64,000 nucleotides of DNA, taken from assembly GCA_938029725.1 (NCBI GenBank), contig CALHGE010000016.1:20522-84521 (forward strand), written 5' to 3'. The DNA comes from an uncultured Flavobacteriaceae bacterium. GTDB lineage: Bacteria > Bacteroidota > Bacteroidia > Flavobacteriales > Flavobacteriaceae. The notes beneath the pieces were generated by a model. The model saw only the letters and a list, made by a program, of their open reading frames with translations, did no database searches and was not told where the DNA came from. Positions 12,551 through 22,489 of the stretch are shown in pieces; position 1 is the first letter of the stretch; each line of letters opens with the position of its first letter. The translations under genes were made by a program, and so were the position numbers.

Positions 12551-13609
12551 ATGAAACTGACTAAAAATGAACGCTTTATCTTTTTTTTACTTGTAGCGAA
12601 CTCGTTTTTCATCTTTGCTCAAGAAGACAAAACTTACAGCGTTAAAACCATTGCCTTTTACAATATTGAAAACCTATTTGATACGGAAAATGATTCTTTG
12701 ACCTTCGATGATGACCGTACACCTGAGGGAAAAGATAACTGGACCATTGAACGGTACAAAAATAAAATTCAAAATATGTCTCAGGTATTATCAGAATTGG
12801 GAAACGAACTAACGCAAAACGCTGCAGATATTATTGGAATATGTGAAATCGAAAATAGACGCGTTCTAGAAGACTTAATACACCATGAGAACCTGATTGA
12901 TGAAAATTATGGTATCGTTCATCTCGACTCTCCTGATGAGCGCGGTATTGATGTGGCGCTACTTTATAAAAGAAAATCTTTTATAGTAAACACATTCAAA
13001 AGTCACAGATTGCTTTTATCTAACACGAAAGGCTTTAGAGATTACACTAGAGATCAACTTGTAGTGAGCGGCTATTTAGATAATGAAAAAATCCATTTTA
13101 TTGTGAATCATTGGCCTTCACGAAGTGGTGGAGAAGCTCGCAGCAAACCAAATCGCATAGCCGCAGCTAAACTGAATAAAAGAATTATAGATTCTCTTCA
13201 GAAATTAGATATTGACGCCAAAATTATAAGTATGGGTGACTTTAATGACGACCCTGTTGACGAAAGCTTAAAAAATATTTTAAGAACTAAAGGAACTAAG
13301 AATACTTTAGAAGCAGTGGATTTGTTTAACCCTTTTGAAAAGCTTTTTAAAAAAGGAATTGGTTCTCTAGCCTATCGGGATAGGTGGAATCTCTTCGACC
13401 AAATGTTCTTTACCAGTAATTTAATTAGTGATACAAAAGATAGTTATAGCTTCTGGAAAGCTGGAGTCTATAACCCATCTTACCTTTTAGACCCCAAAGG
13501 AAGGTACAAAGGATACCCACTGCGCACCTATGCCGGTGGGAGCTATATTGGTGGGTATTCAGACCATTTTCCGGTGTATATGTACTTGATAAAAGAAAGT
13601 AACCATTAA
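12551..13609 (+). CDS. Secreted endonuclease/exonuclease/phosphatase (EEP) family protein
   Basis: Signal peptide; FYNIENLFDTEND, IIGICEIEN, NHWPSRSGGEARS, MGDFNDDP and YSDHFPVYM motifs; start moved from 12515 to the signal-peptide Met. Confidence 0.92.
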   Translation: MKLTKNERFIFFLLVANSFFIFAQEDKTYSVKTIAFYNIENLFDTENDSLTFDDDRTPEGKDNWTIERYKNKIQNMSQVLSELGNELTQNAADIIGICEIENRRVLEDLIHHENLIDENYGIVHLDSPDERGIDVALLYKRKSFIVNTFKSHRLLLSNTKGFRDYTRDQLVVSGYLDNEKIHFIVNHWPSRSGGEARSKPNRIAAAKLNKRIIDSLQKLDIDAKIISMGDFNDDPVDESLKNILRTKGTKNTLEAVDLFNPFEKLFKKGIGSLAYRDRWNLFDQMFFTSNLISDTKDSYSFWKAGVYNPSYLLDPKGRYKGYPLRTYAGGSYIGGYSDHFPVYMYLIKESNH

Positions 13610-13701
13610 AACTCGAAAACAAGGGAGACTGATCATGCACTCTGTGGTATCATTGAAGCAACCTTATTCGATATAGGGTATCTTACAATAAAACATAGGC
13701 T

Positions 13702-14199
13702 ATGAGAAAACTATTAGTATACTGTCTAACAACTTTTTTTATCTCATGCGGCACAAATGATGACCATCTAGAACGTGAATGCGGAGGGGTTATTGATTAC
13801 TTTAATGCAGGGCTATTTAAAATTGAATTGGTAGATGCATTAGGCACTAATCTCATTCAAGATGGTACATATAACCCTGATCATATTACGGCAAGTATCA
13901 ATGGTGATGCCCGTAGCGGAGTTTTCAAGAACTTCGACGCTTCGCTTAGTCGAGATACCATACGTTTATACACGCTTGGAAGTGATGGGGAGAACAGATG
14001 GTTATTACACCTATCAGAAACAGATACTGATACTTTAGACTTTAGCCTATCATCAATAGCGGATAGTTACCTTGATGCTGGCATTCTATTTTGCGGTAGG
14101 CCTCAAATATTGAATTCAGCAAGCTATAATGGAAAATCTATTGCATTGACTTCTACTACAGGAACAATTACCATAGGAAACGTTCGTGTATTGAAGTAA
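13702..14199 (+). CDS. Hypothetical lipoprotein
   Basis: MRKLLVYCLTTFFISCG lipobox; no family recognised. Confidence 0.75.
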   Translation: MRKLLVYCLTTFFISCGTNDDHLERECGGVIDYFNAGLFKIELVDALGTNLIQDGTYNPDHITASINGDARSGVFKNFDASLSRDTIRLYTLGSDGENRWLLHLSETDTDTLDFSLSSIADSYLDAGILFCGRPQILNSASYNGKSIALTSTTGTITIGNVRVLK

Positions 14200-14218
14200 T
14201 TCAGAAAACCTCTACAAA

Positions 14219-14806
14219 TTATAATTTGGTCAATTGTAGGTTTCGCCACTTGACTTTAATACCTCCACCATCATGAATTTGAAGTGCTATTGATCCTTCA
14301 CCAGCTCCAATGATTTCGTCTGTAAGGCTAATCATTTCAGTACCATTCAGCCAAGAAGTTACCCTAGCACCATCTACCCGAATTTTCATTTCATTCCAGG
14401 CTCCCATTTTAAGAGCTTTATCTTTCTCTGGAGCTGGTTTAATCAACCAACCGCGGCCGTAAGATTCATAGACTCCACCGGTAGCATTGCCTGGCGGTGC
14501 CACTTCAACTTGCCAGCCACTAACTTTTGTGCCTTCAACTGTTGAGCGAATGAACACGCCACTATTGCCATTGGCCTCTTGTTTAAATTCTAAGGTCAGT
14601 TCAAAATTTTTGTACTGCTCATTGGTACCCAAATACCCATATTGCGCATCTGGTCCACTTTCACAAACTAAAAGCCCCTCTTCTACGTACCATTTTTCGG
14701 TGCCATAGATCGTCCAGCCGTCTAAATTTTCTCCATTAAAAAGAGCATCTTGAGCTGCTAGAGGTATTGCTATTAAGAGTGCTACTAGTGCTAGTATTTT
14801 TTTCAT
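14219..14806 (-). CDS. DUF1080 (3-keto-disaccharide hydrolase-like) secreted protein
   Basis: ALFNGENLDGWTIYGTEKWYVEEGLLVCE and NSGVFIRS..GWQVEV motifs. Confidence 0.9.
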   Translation of the reverse strand: MKKILALVALLIAIPLAAQDALFNGENLDGWTIYGTEKWYVEEGLLVCESGPDAQYGYLGTNEQYKNFELTLEFKQEANGNSGVFIRSTVEGTKVSGWQVEVAPPGNATGGVYESYGRGWLIKPAPEKDKALKMGAWNEMKIRVDGARVTSWLNGTEMISLTDEIIGAGEGSIALQIHDGGGIKVKWRNLQLTKL

Positions 14807-14937
14807 TTTAGTACGTTTTTATACGATTAGAGATTCTATAAAAAAAACCTGAAGTTTCCGTTAAAGGGCCATGCCATTTTTGACATATATTCCTGCGCCA
14901 AAAAATTCTAATTTTCTCTCAGGTGATAAAATATTTT

Positions 14938-15378
14938 TCAATTAAACCATTGCCCGTAAGGAATACGACTTAAAATCAACAGCAATCCTAGTCCGTAAAA
15001 AATTGCAATGTTTTTGAATTTCTTTTTGCCCTCTACAAACTTCTTATGGCGTGACCAACCGACAGTAATTAGAACAATAGCTATAATATTTGTAAAGGGG
15101 TGTTCTACCGCGAGCAAACGTGATGCTGAGTTCAAACCGCCCATTCCTAATTCTTGAATCGCATTTAAACCACTTGGTGAAACAAAAAATAATAGCAAGC
15201 CTATCAGCAACATGATATGTGAGATTATTAGCGCGAACAGACTGAGCCGAAAATCTTTCTCTAGCGTAAACATTTTATTGCCCAACCAACCCCTAATGGC
15301 ATTTATAACCGCTAATATTAGAATAGCCAATGCGGCATAAGCAATGTAGGAGTGAATGACTTGAATAGTTTCGTACAT
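14938..15378 (-). CDS. Small integral membrane protein, hypothetical (cytochrome-b-like in annotation)
   Basis: Four predicted TM helices with helix-borne His residues. Confidence 0.75.
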   Translation of the reverse strand: MYETIQVIHSYIAYAALAILILAVINAIRGWLGNKMFTLEKDFRLSLFALIISHIMLLIGLLLFFVSPSGLNAIQELGMGGLNSASRLLAVEHPFTNIIAIVLITVGWSRHKKFVEGKKKFKNIAIFYGLGLLLILSRIPYGQWFN

Positions 15379-15393
15379 GATGTTGATTTTAAA

Positions 15394-16746
15394 TTATTCC
15401 CACTTATTTTCTGCAGCGTCTCCACCCCATATCAAAGTAGCAAGGTAAGGATTATCTATAAATGGGTTTCTGTTACCTTGAGCGGCTTCAATCGCAACAT
15501 TTCTTTGCATTTCAAATGAGGAAACTGGATCTTCAACATTCCATTTTAAAAACAAATCGACAGTACCTACCTTAGAAATATCTTCATTATATCTAACATT
15601 TAGATATAGAATCATACGCGCAACATCTCCTTTCCATTCATCGCCAGGATACCAGTTCTCCCCATTTAGTCCATAAGAACCTAAACCTTCAATAAAAGGA
15701 AAATTTGAGCGATCTTCATTTACAATTGCATCACAAGACCTAAGGTGATGTAAATCTGTAACAGCGTCCTCCGCCCTTAACAATGATTGCGGATAAACAT
15801 GCTCTGTATTAAAGGTTTGTGGTGAATATGAGTTTGTGCCAGAAGTATATTCCTCCCAATACCTACTTTCTGTTGAATACATTAAAGTAACATTATCAGA
15901 ATTGGTTAAATCTGCATCTGCATTGTACAAATGCTCGTGCCTTTGACCATAAGACAAAATGGTCGTATGATTTCTGGTTGTATGGTTTTTAAGCTGTTGG
16001 TAGTTGACTTCGCTATTTTCAGTCAGACCCAAATCGCCATAGTAATATTCAAGATTGGTAGGAATGTTTAAAGCGATAGCCTCTAAAACATCAACCGTGA
16101 CTGTAGCGGTAGAACAGGTTGCCGTTGGATTGTCATCATCACATATCGTATACTGAAAAGTATCTTGTCCAGTAAAATCACTAGCCGGAGTGTATGTTAT
16201 TTTACCGTCAGTATCTAAGACTGCATTACCCGAGCTTGAACTACTTTCAACAGAAAAATAACTTGCATTGTCCACAACTATGTCGTTCTCTATTACACTT
16301 TCAATAACGAGCACACTATTTTTAGTTGTTGCTACGGAGTCGTCAGTAGCCGAGGGGGAACCTTCATCTACAACATCAATTATTACTGTAGCCGAAGAAC
16401 AATTCGGGGTTGATTCATTGTCACATAAGGTGTAAGTAAAGGAATCTTCCCCTGAAAAGCTTTGGGCAGGTTGGTACAGAAAAGTGCCATCTCTATTATC
16501 TTCAATACTTCCTCCTTCAGTTGTGGTTGCATCAAAAGATGTGATTGTAGCATTGCTAACTTTATCATTATCTAAAATACCAGAAATACTATTTACTTGA
16601 TCTTCCATTGCTAAGAAAGTATCATCTTTTGCTTCTGGTTTTTCTGACGAAACTGGCAGTTCTATTTCTGGTTCTAATGTTTCTCCACTAGAAGAACAAG
16701 CAAATAAAATAAGGCTAAAAATGAATACAAATATGTTCTTTTTCAT
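15394..16746 (-). CDS. Endonuclease I family lipoprotein with tandem Ig/cadherin-like domains
   Basis: Lipobox (LILFACSSS); two repeats ending YTLCDNESTPNCSSATVIIDV / YTICDDDNPTATCSTATVTVDV; C-terminal FNTEHVYPQSLL...DLHHLRSCDAIVN.RSNFPF endonuclease I signature. Confidence 0.9.
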   Translation of the reverse strand: MKKNIFVFIFSLILFACSSSGETLEPEIELPVSSEKPEAKDDTFLAMEDQVNSISGILDNDKVSNATITSFDATTTEGGSIEDNRDGTFLYQPAQSFSGEDSFTYTLCDNESTPNCSSATVIIDVVDEGSPSATDDSVATTKNSVLVIESVIENDIVVDNASYFSVESSSSSGNAVLDTDGKITYTPASDFTGQDTFQYTICDDDNPTATCSTATVTVDVLEAIALNIPTNLEYYYGDLGLTENSEVNYQQLKNHTTRNHTTILSYGQRHEHLYNADADLTNSDNVTLMYSTESRYWEEYTSGTNSYSPQTFNTEHVYPQSLLRAEDAVTDLHHLRSCDAIVNEDRSNFPFIEGLGSYGLNGENWYPGDEWKGDVARMILYLNVRYNEDISKVGTVDLFLKWNVEDPVSSFEMQRNVAIEAAQGNRNPFIDNPYLATLIWGGDAAENKWE

Positions 16747-16761
16747 ATTTTAAAAATACAA

Positions 16762-16793
16762 AAAACCTCCATCATAAAAATGATAGAGGTTTT
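16762..16793 (-). terminator. Intrinsic terminator between the 16819-17973 lipoprotein gene and the endonuclease I gene
   Basis: AAAACCTC-C-ATCAT-AAAA-ATGAT-A-GAGGTTTT stem loop. Confidence 0.7.
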
Positions 16794-16818
16794 ATAATAT
16801 TATTTTAAAAGAAATCTG

Positions 16819-17973
16819 CTATTGAAGAACCCAATCACCACCAGTTTTAATAACTGCTAACGTTTCTACTCCACCAGCTCCATTAAAAATATCAAAAGCA
16901 ACTACGTATTTCTGACCTTCTTCCGCTGCTGAATCCAAGTTGTTTAAGACTAGGACAGTAGCCTCTAATAACATGTCATCCGACCAGAAGTTATCATTGC
17001 CATTTCTACGATCAAAGTTGCTAAAATTTCCTGCGCTATCCGCTGGGCCTGGATACTTATCAGCTAACTGTGTCGAAATTAACGTAAAATCAGCTCCTGT
17101 AAAAGTATACGCAATTGTATTATCTGGCACCCATGTTGTACCATCATAACCAAATTGTAAAGTTTGCTCTAAAACGTTACTGTAAGCAGTAAAATCGGTG
17201 CCATCAAAAATAAAGTTTTTTACAAAACTATATGTTGTTCTATCATCAGTACTTCCATCTTCATCTACATCATCTTCATCAGTTTGAAACAATTTGAACA
17301 TAAATGGAACAATATCACCCGCAGCTTTAGGGTTAAATTTGAATTTATCTTTTAAGAAAACAGGTAATTTAGCTTCAGCCTCATCTTCCGATGAAAAATT
17401 AGGAAAGCCTTCACCTACCAAATTATACTCGTCATCAGTTAAACCTTGAATAAAATTCCATTCTCCGTTGTTAAAGAAAAACCCATTATTAAGCGTGTTT
17501 GTGGAACCATCAAAGAAATCATAGGTTAAAGAAACTAAAGTTCTACTATCTGGACTAGGGTATTTTGTGTTTAACAACTCAATAATCTGGTCATTATCAT
17601 CAAAATTATCAAAACGCTCTGTGTCAGGATTTGCATCATAATCTTCAGTAGTTACCTCATAAACAATTAGATTACTTTCCGTTGAGGCACGAGCAAACAA
17701 TTTGTATGTTACGTTAGCTGTTGAACCTTCACCCCAGAATGGAAATGCATCATTCAAAATAGTTGGTATCATAGCTTTTGCGTCATCTACATTACTAAAG
17801 TTACCAAACCCTAAGTCTAATGTTTCATAATCATCATCAGAAATGGTGTAATCTGTAGTACCAATAACCGCCGCTTCATTGGCTTCTAATTCATCAAAAA
17901 TATCATCTACCGGATTACAACTAGAAATAAAACCAGCTAAGACTACTGCGATTAAATATGTTATTTTTTTCAT
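16819..17973 (-). CDS. Acidic repeat-containing surface lipoprotein, function unknown
   Basis: Lipobox (VVLAGFISSCNP); internal repeats (DYETLDLGFGNFSNVDDAKAMIPTIL / EYNLVGEGFPNFSSEDEAEAKLPVFL); directly downstream of a TBDR. Confidence 0.8.
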   Translation of the reverse strand: MKKITYLIAVVLAGFISSCNPVDDIFDELEANEAAVIGTTDYTISDDDYETLDLGFGNFSNVDDAKAMIPTILNDAFPFWGEGSTANVTYKLFARASTESNLIVYEVTTEDYDANPDTERFDNFDDNDQIIELLNTKYPSPDSRTLVSLTYDFFDGSTNTLNNGFFFNNGEWNFIQGLTDDEYNLVGEGFPNFSSEDEAEAKLPVFLKDKFKFNPKAAGDIVPFMFKLFQTDEDDVDEDGSTDDRTTYSFVKNFIFDGTDFTAYSNVLEQTLQFGYDGTTWVPDNTIAYTFTGADFTLISTQLADKYPGPADSAGNFSNFDRRNGNDNFWSDDMLLEATVLVLNNLDSAAEEGQKYVVAFDIFNGAGGVETLAVIKTGGDWVLQ

Positions 17974-17983
17974 GTTATTTTTT

Positions 17984-20527
17984 TTAAAAATTAATTTTTG
18001 CTCCTATTGTATAGGTTCTTCCAGGACCAAAATAAACTAAGGCCGTTTCTGCAACAGAGCCATTACCATCTCTAGCGTCAGATATATACTCTGTATCAAA
18101 GACGTTGTTTACGTTAGCTCTTACTGTTGCGTTGAGACCCGCAAAATCAAAACGATGCGTTAACCCTAAATCTAAAAGACCATAATCTGGTTGTTTCCAT
18201 GCCTGAATGTCTGTATCTGTACCTCTACTAGTTGGGTCATAATCTGCATAGTAATCTCCAGCAAAATTAAAATCTACTCTTAAGTTAGTCGTTGGTAAGA
18301 TTTCATAGTTTGCACCTAAAGCAAATGTAGTTTGCGCTGCATTACCTACTTTAAGGCCGTCGATAAACAAATCTACTTCACCAACAAGTTCTTGCTCTTC
18401 ATTAAAAATTTGAACATCAGTAACATCATTTGCCCATTGCCAATCTCCTATAGAAACCATACCAGTTAGCGTAAGTTTATCAGAAGCATTGTATTGCCCT
18501 TCTAACTCTACGCCTTGATGTAAGGCATTTACACCTAAAATATTTGCTATAAATTGAGTATTATCTGGGTTTTGAAATCTTCTTGTCAAAGTTCTATCAT
18601 TCCATTGTGTGCGGTACAAGTTCAAATCTAATTTCAGTTTATCATTACGGAATCCGTAACCAAATTCAACGCTGAATATTTTTTGATTCTCTGCTTCTTC
18701 ATTAATATCGTTTCTAAAGTTCAAGAATACGGCATTATTAAAAGGAGCTCTTTCAAAATAACCAACATTCGCAAATATTTTGTTATGCTCGTCTAGGTTA
18801 TAGTTTGCTCCACCTTTTCCGCTATAGCCAAAGAAGTTAATCCAATCTGTTTCTCTAAGCGGATCAGAATCCAAATAATTAAAGTAATCTATTCGCTTAT
18901 AACTTGTGTTAGACCCAGCTACAGATAAAAATGCTGAAAGATTATTTTTACTATACTCTGCTTGTAGAAAAGCACCAGTCCATCTTGTGAAACCATCATC
19001 ATCATATACTATTTTATCACCTACTCTAGCAATGTTGTTTGGATTATTCTCGTCGCTGTTATCAACAAAAAACTGCCCACCTAAAAGATCTGTTAAATCT
19101 GTAAAGTGAGAACCTTTGTAGGTTCTTAAATCTATACCACCTATTAAATCTAAATTATCTGATAGCTTGGTGGTATAGGTAGATAAAACACCCAACCATT
19201 TATGCCTATTCCTAGATGCCCTTAAAATAGTTTCAGAACCTAAGGCACCCAATGCAATATTTTCTTCAGCAATAACATCTAGATTTACTGGAGCAAAGTC
19301 AGTATCTCTATAATTAAGATTGTTTTTACCAAACTTATTCACACCTCTAACACCTCCTCCACCTCCGTTACCAAAGGAAATATAGGCAGATGTTGCTAAT
19401 TTAGACTTCTCAGATATAGTCCAATAATGATTTAAAGCTATTTGAGGTTTATGGTAAAAGTTATCTTCTATATTTACAAGTTGACCATTTCTATAACCAT
19501 AATCAATATTAGTTCTAGTACCGCGTTCACTTCTTCTAAAATCATCAATCAACAATCTGTTTTGGCGTTGACCATGTCTTTGCGGTGCACCAAAACCAGT
19601 AAAAACCAATTGGTGATTATCATTTAATTGTTTAGATATATTAAGAAAGTAAGAATACGCATCTATTGTGGTTGCATCAACAAATTGCTGCCCTGTAGTT
19701 CTTGATAAAGAAACTGTTGCAGCCCAATCGTTTTCCATTAAGCCAGTAGATAACGTGAAACCATATTTAGTATAGCCGTTATTTCCAGTAGTCATAATAA
19801 CGCTTCCTCCTTTTTCAACATCAGTAGATTTGGTTACAATGTTCATAGTACCACCAATAGAAGGTACTGCCAATTTAGAAGCTCCCAATCCACGTTGTAC
19901 CTGTATTGTCCTAGTAACATCTGAAAGACCTGCCCAGTTACTCCAGAAAACACGACCATTCTCCATATCGTTAACCGGTATACCATTTATCGCTACGGCT
20001 ACATTTTCAGAGTTAAAACCACGTAAACGTAACTCAGCATCTCCAAAACCACCACCTCCTCGTGTAACATAAACACCCGGTGTAGATTTTAAAATTTCAG
20101 GAAATTCTTGACTTCCCAATTTGTTTTCGATTACAGCGGCTTTAATGGTAGAAACAGCAACTGGTGTTTTACGGTCTATAGCAAGAGAAAAACTACTTAC
20201 AACAACTTCGTCCAACGCACTCGCATCAGCCTCTAATACGATTTTCCCTAGACTAATTTCAGTATTACCACTAAAGTCAAAAGCAACATCTTTAGCTTTA
20301 AAACCGATGTAAGAAAATCTTAATGTTCCTGAAGCTTCCTTTACTTCAATGGTAAAATCTCCATCAAAATTAGTAGTGACACCATTTGTTGTTCCGATCA
20401 CCATAACAGTAGCTCCTGGCAATGATTCATCTAAACCTACGTCAATTACAGAGCCTGTAATTGTTCCTTGTGAAAATGCAATGGCGGTTATAAAAAACGC
20501 AACCATCGCTAAGTACTTTTGTTTCAT
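17984..20527 (-). CDS. TonB-dependent receptor with carboxypeptidase-regulatory-like domain
   Basis: MKQKYLAMVAFFITAIAFSQGTITGSVIDVGLDESLPGATV; plug ELRLRGFNSENVAVAINGIPVNDMENGRVFWSNW; ORF track start 20587 replaced by the signal-peptide Met. Confidence 0.93.
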   Translation of the reverse strand: MKQKYLAMVAFFITAIAFSQGTITGSVIDVGLDESLPGATVMVIGTTNGVTTNFDGDFTIEVKEASGTLRFSYIGFKAKDVAFDFSGNTEISLGKIVLEADASALDEVVVSSFSLAIDRKTPVAVSTIKAAVIENKLGSQEFPEILKSTPGVYVTRGGGGFGDAELRLRGFNSENVAVAINGIPVNDMENGRVFWSNWAGLSDVTRTIQVQRGLGASKLAVPSIGGTMNIVTKSTDVEKGGSVIMTTGNNGYTKYGFTLSTGLMENDWAATVSLSRTTGQQFVDATTIDAYSYFLNISKQLNDNHQLVFTGFGAPQRHGQRQNRLLIDDFRRSERGTRTNIDYGYRNGQLVNIEDNFYHKPQIALNHYWTISEKSKLATSAYISFGNGGGGGVRGVNKFGKNNLNYRDTDFAPVNLDVIAEENIALGALGSETILRASRNRHKWLGVLSTYTTKLSDNLDLIGGIDLRTYKGSHFTDLTDLLGGQFFVDNSDENNPNNIARVGDKIVYDDDGFTRWTGAFLQAEYSKNNLSAFLSVAGSNTSYKRIDYFNYLDSDPLRETDWINFFGYSGKGGANYNLDEHNKIFANVGYFERAPFNNAVFLNFRNDINEEAENQKIFSVEFGYGFRNDKLKLDLNLYRTQWNDRTLTRRFQNPDNTQFIANILGVNALHQGVELEGQYNASDKLTLTGMVSIGDWQWANDVTDVQIFNEEQELVGEVDLFIDGLKVGNAAQTTFALGANYEILPTTNLRVDFNFAGDYYADYDPTSRGTDTDIQAWKQPDYGLLDLGLTHRFDFAGLNATVRANVNNVFDTEYISDARDGNGSVAETALVYFGPGRTYTIGAKINF

Positions 20528-20703
20528 TTTGTTCTTGTGTTTAAGTAGTTTTCTTAATTCGCTGCAAAAGTGCTTCAATTCAAGCACCCGAACGTTAAGA
20601 CAACGTTAAATTAGTCAGGGCAAATTTAACTTAAAATTGGCAAGGCTAAGTCTTGGCCCACAAGAAGTTATTAGAGTTTGTTAAGAATTATAAGAATACT
20701 ATT

Positions 20704-22341
20704 TTAATTCTTAAAAGACTGCAAAAGTTGCAATGTTGAGCCATCATGTTTGCTGATTTCTGAACCTTCTATGTCTTTTAAGGTATTACCCGCCAACTGC
20801 TTACCCAGCTCAACGCCCCATTGATCATAACTGAAGATATTCCAAAGAATACCTTGAACGAAAATTTTATGCTCATAAAGGGCAATCAAACTTCCCAAAG
20901 ACTCAGGAGTTAACTGATCAATCAAGAGCGTATTGGTAGGGTTGTTTCCTTCAAAGATTTTGAAAGGAAGTAGTTTTTGAATTTCAGCTTCAGACATCTC
21001 TTTGGCCTCCAATTCTGTTCTTACCTCATCGCCTGTTTTACCACTCATCAACGCTTCTGTCTGCGCAAAAAAGTTTGCCATTAACTTGTTATGATGGTCC
21101 GTATTTCCATAAAGCGATTTTTTAAATCCTATAAAATCTGCAGGAATCAATTTTGTGCCTTGATGTATCAATTGAAAAAAGGCATGTTGTGAATTTGTAC
21201 CTGGTTCGCCCCATATAATAGTTCCGGTTTCGTAGTTTACTCGATTTCCATCTCTATCGACACTTTTTCCGTTACTTTCCATTATACCTTGTTGTAGGTA
21301 GGCTGAAAACCTGCTTAAATATTGTGTGTATGGAATTACTGCTTCCGTCTCGGCGTTATAAAAGTTATTATACCAAATACTTAACAAGGCTAAAACAACA
21401 GGAATATTTTTGTCGAAATCTTCATTTTTAAAATGCTCATCCATTTCGTTTGCGCCTTTTAATAACGCATCGAAATTTTCAAAACCAACAGCTAATGCAA
21501 CCGAAAGGCCTACGGCACTCCAAAGAGAGAAACGGCCTCCAACCCAATCCCACATAGGGAAAACGTTTTCGTGAGAAATTCCAAATGCTGCTATTTTTTC
21601 AGCATTCGTCGAAACGGCCGCAAAATGCTTTGCTACATCTTCTTGACTTCCACTCTTCAAGAACCATGCTTTTATGGTGGTAGCATTACTTAATGTTTCT
21701 TGGGTTGTAAAGGTTTTCGAAACCACAACAAACAAGGTTGTTTCAGGGTCTAAATCTCGCAATACCTCTTGTACATGGTCTCCATCCACATTACTTACAA
21801 AATGAACTTTAAGATGATTTTTGTAAAACTTTAAGGCTTCCGTTACCATCGCAGGGCCTAAATCTGAACCACCAATACCGATATTAACCACATCTGTAAA
21901 TGACTTGCCAGTATAGCCTTTACTTTTACCCGAAATTATGGATTCTGTAAATTTTTTGATGTGCTCTTTAACCTCATATACTTCTGGCACTACATTAACA
22001 CCATCAACTAAAACAGTATCGGACTCCTTTGCTCGAAGCGCCGTATGAAGCACAGCACGATCTTCAGTCTGGTTTATAATAGCCGCACCGAAATAGTTAC
22101 CGATCGCATCTTTGAGGTTTACCTCCTCTGCTAATTGCAAAAGCAACTGCATTGTTTCTTCGGTAATTCTATTCTTTGAGAAGTCTACCAGAAAATCGTT
22201 CCACTTTATAGAAAAGCGCTCAGCCCGATTAGCGTTTTCGCTAAAAAGGCTTTTCATATGATTCTCTTTTGTTTGTGTAAAGTGCTCAGTGAGCTTTTTC
22301 CAAGCTTGAGTAGTTGTCGGGTTGCAGTTGGGTAATGACAT
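20704..22341 (-). CDS. pgi: Glucose-6-phosphate isomerase
   Basis: [32 protein letters not shown] and GSTLQLL; internal start MSLPNCNPT preferred over 22380. Confidence 0.97.
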   Translation of the reverse strand: MSLPNCNPTTTQAWKKLTEHFTQTKENHMKSLFSENANRAERFSIKWNDFLVDFSKNRITEETMQLLLQLAEEVNLKDAIGNYFGAAIINQTEDRAVLHTALRAKESDTVLVDGVNVVPEVYEVKEHIKKFTESIISGKSKGYTGKSFTDVVNIGIGGSDLGPAMVTEALKFYKNHLKVHFVSNVDGDHVQEVLRDLDPETTLFVVVSKTFTTQETLSNATTIKAWFLKSGSQEDVAKHFAAVSTNAEKIAAFGISHENVFPMWDWVGGRFSLWSAVGLSVALAVGFENFDALLKGANEMDEHFKNEDFDKNIPVVLALLSIWYNNFYNAETEAVIPYTQYLSRFSAYLQQGIMESNGKSVDRDGNRVNYETGTIIWGEPGTNSQHAFFQLIHQGTKLIPADFIGFKKSLYGNTDHHNKLMANFFAQTEALMSGKTGDEVRTELEAKEMSEAEIQKLLPFKIFEGNNPTNTLLIDQLTPESLGSLIALYEHKIFVQGILWNIFSYDQWGVELGKQLAGNTLKDIEGSEISKHDGSTLQLLQSFKN

Positions 22342-22489
22342 TATAGATTTTTTAAAATTTACGGCTTCTATTTTCTTCATTAAGTTATGAAGTGCAAAGA
22401 CGCAAAACTAAGTTATAATACCGAAACTTTAGGGTGGATAAACAAAGCTTGAAAAAACGTTTTGTTATAATTCTATAGAGAGACCGCTT

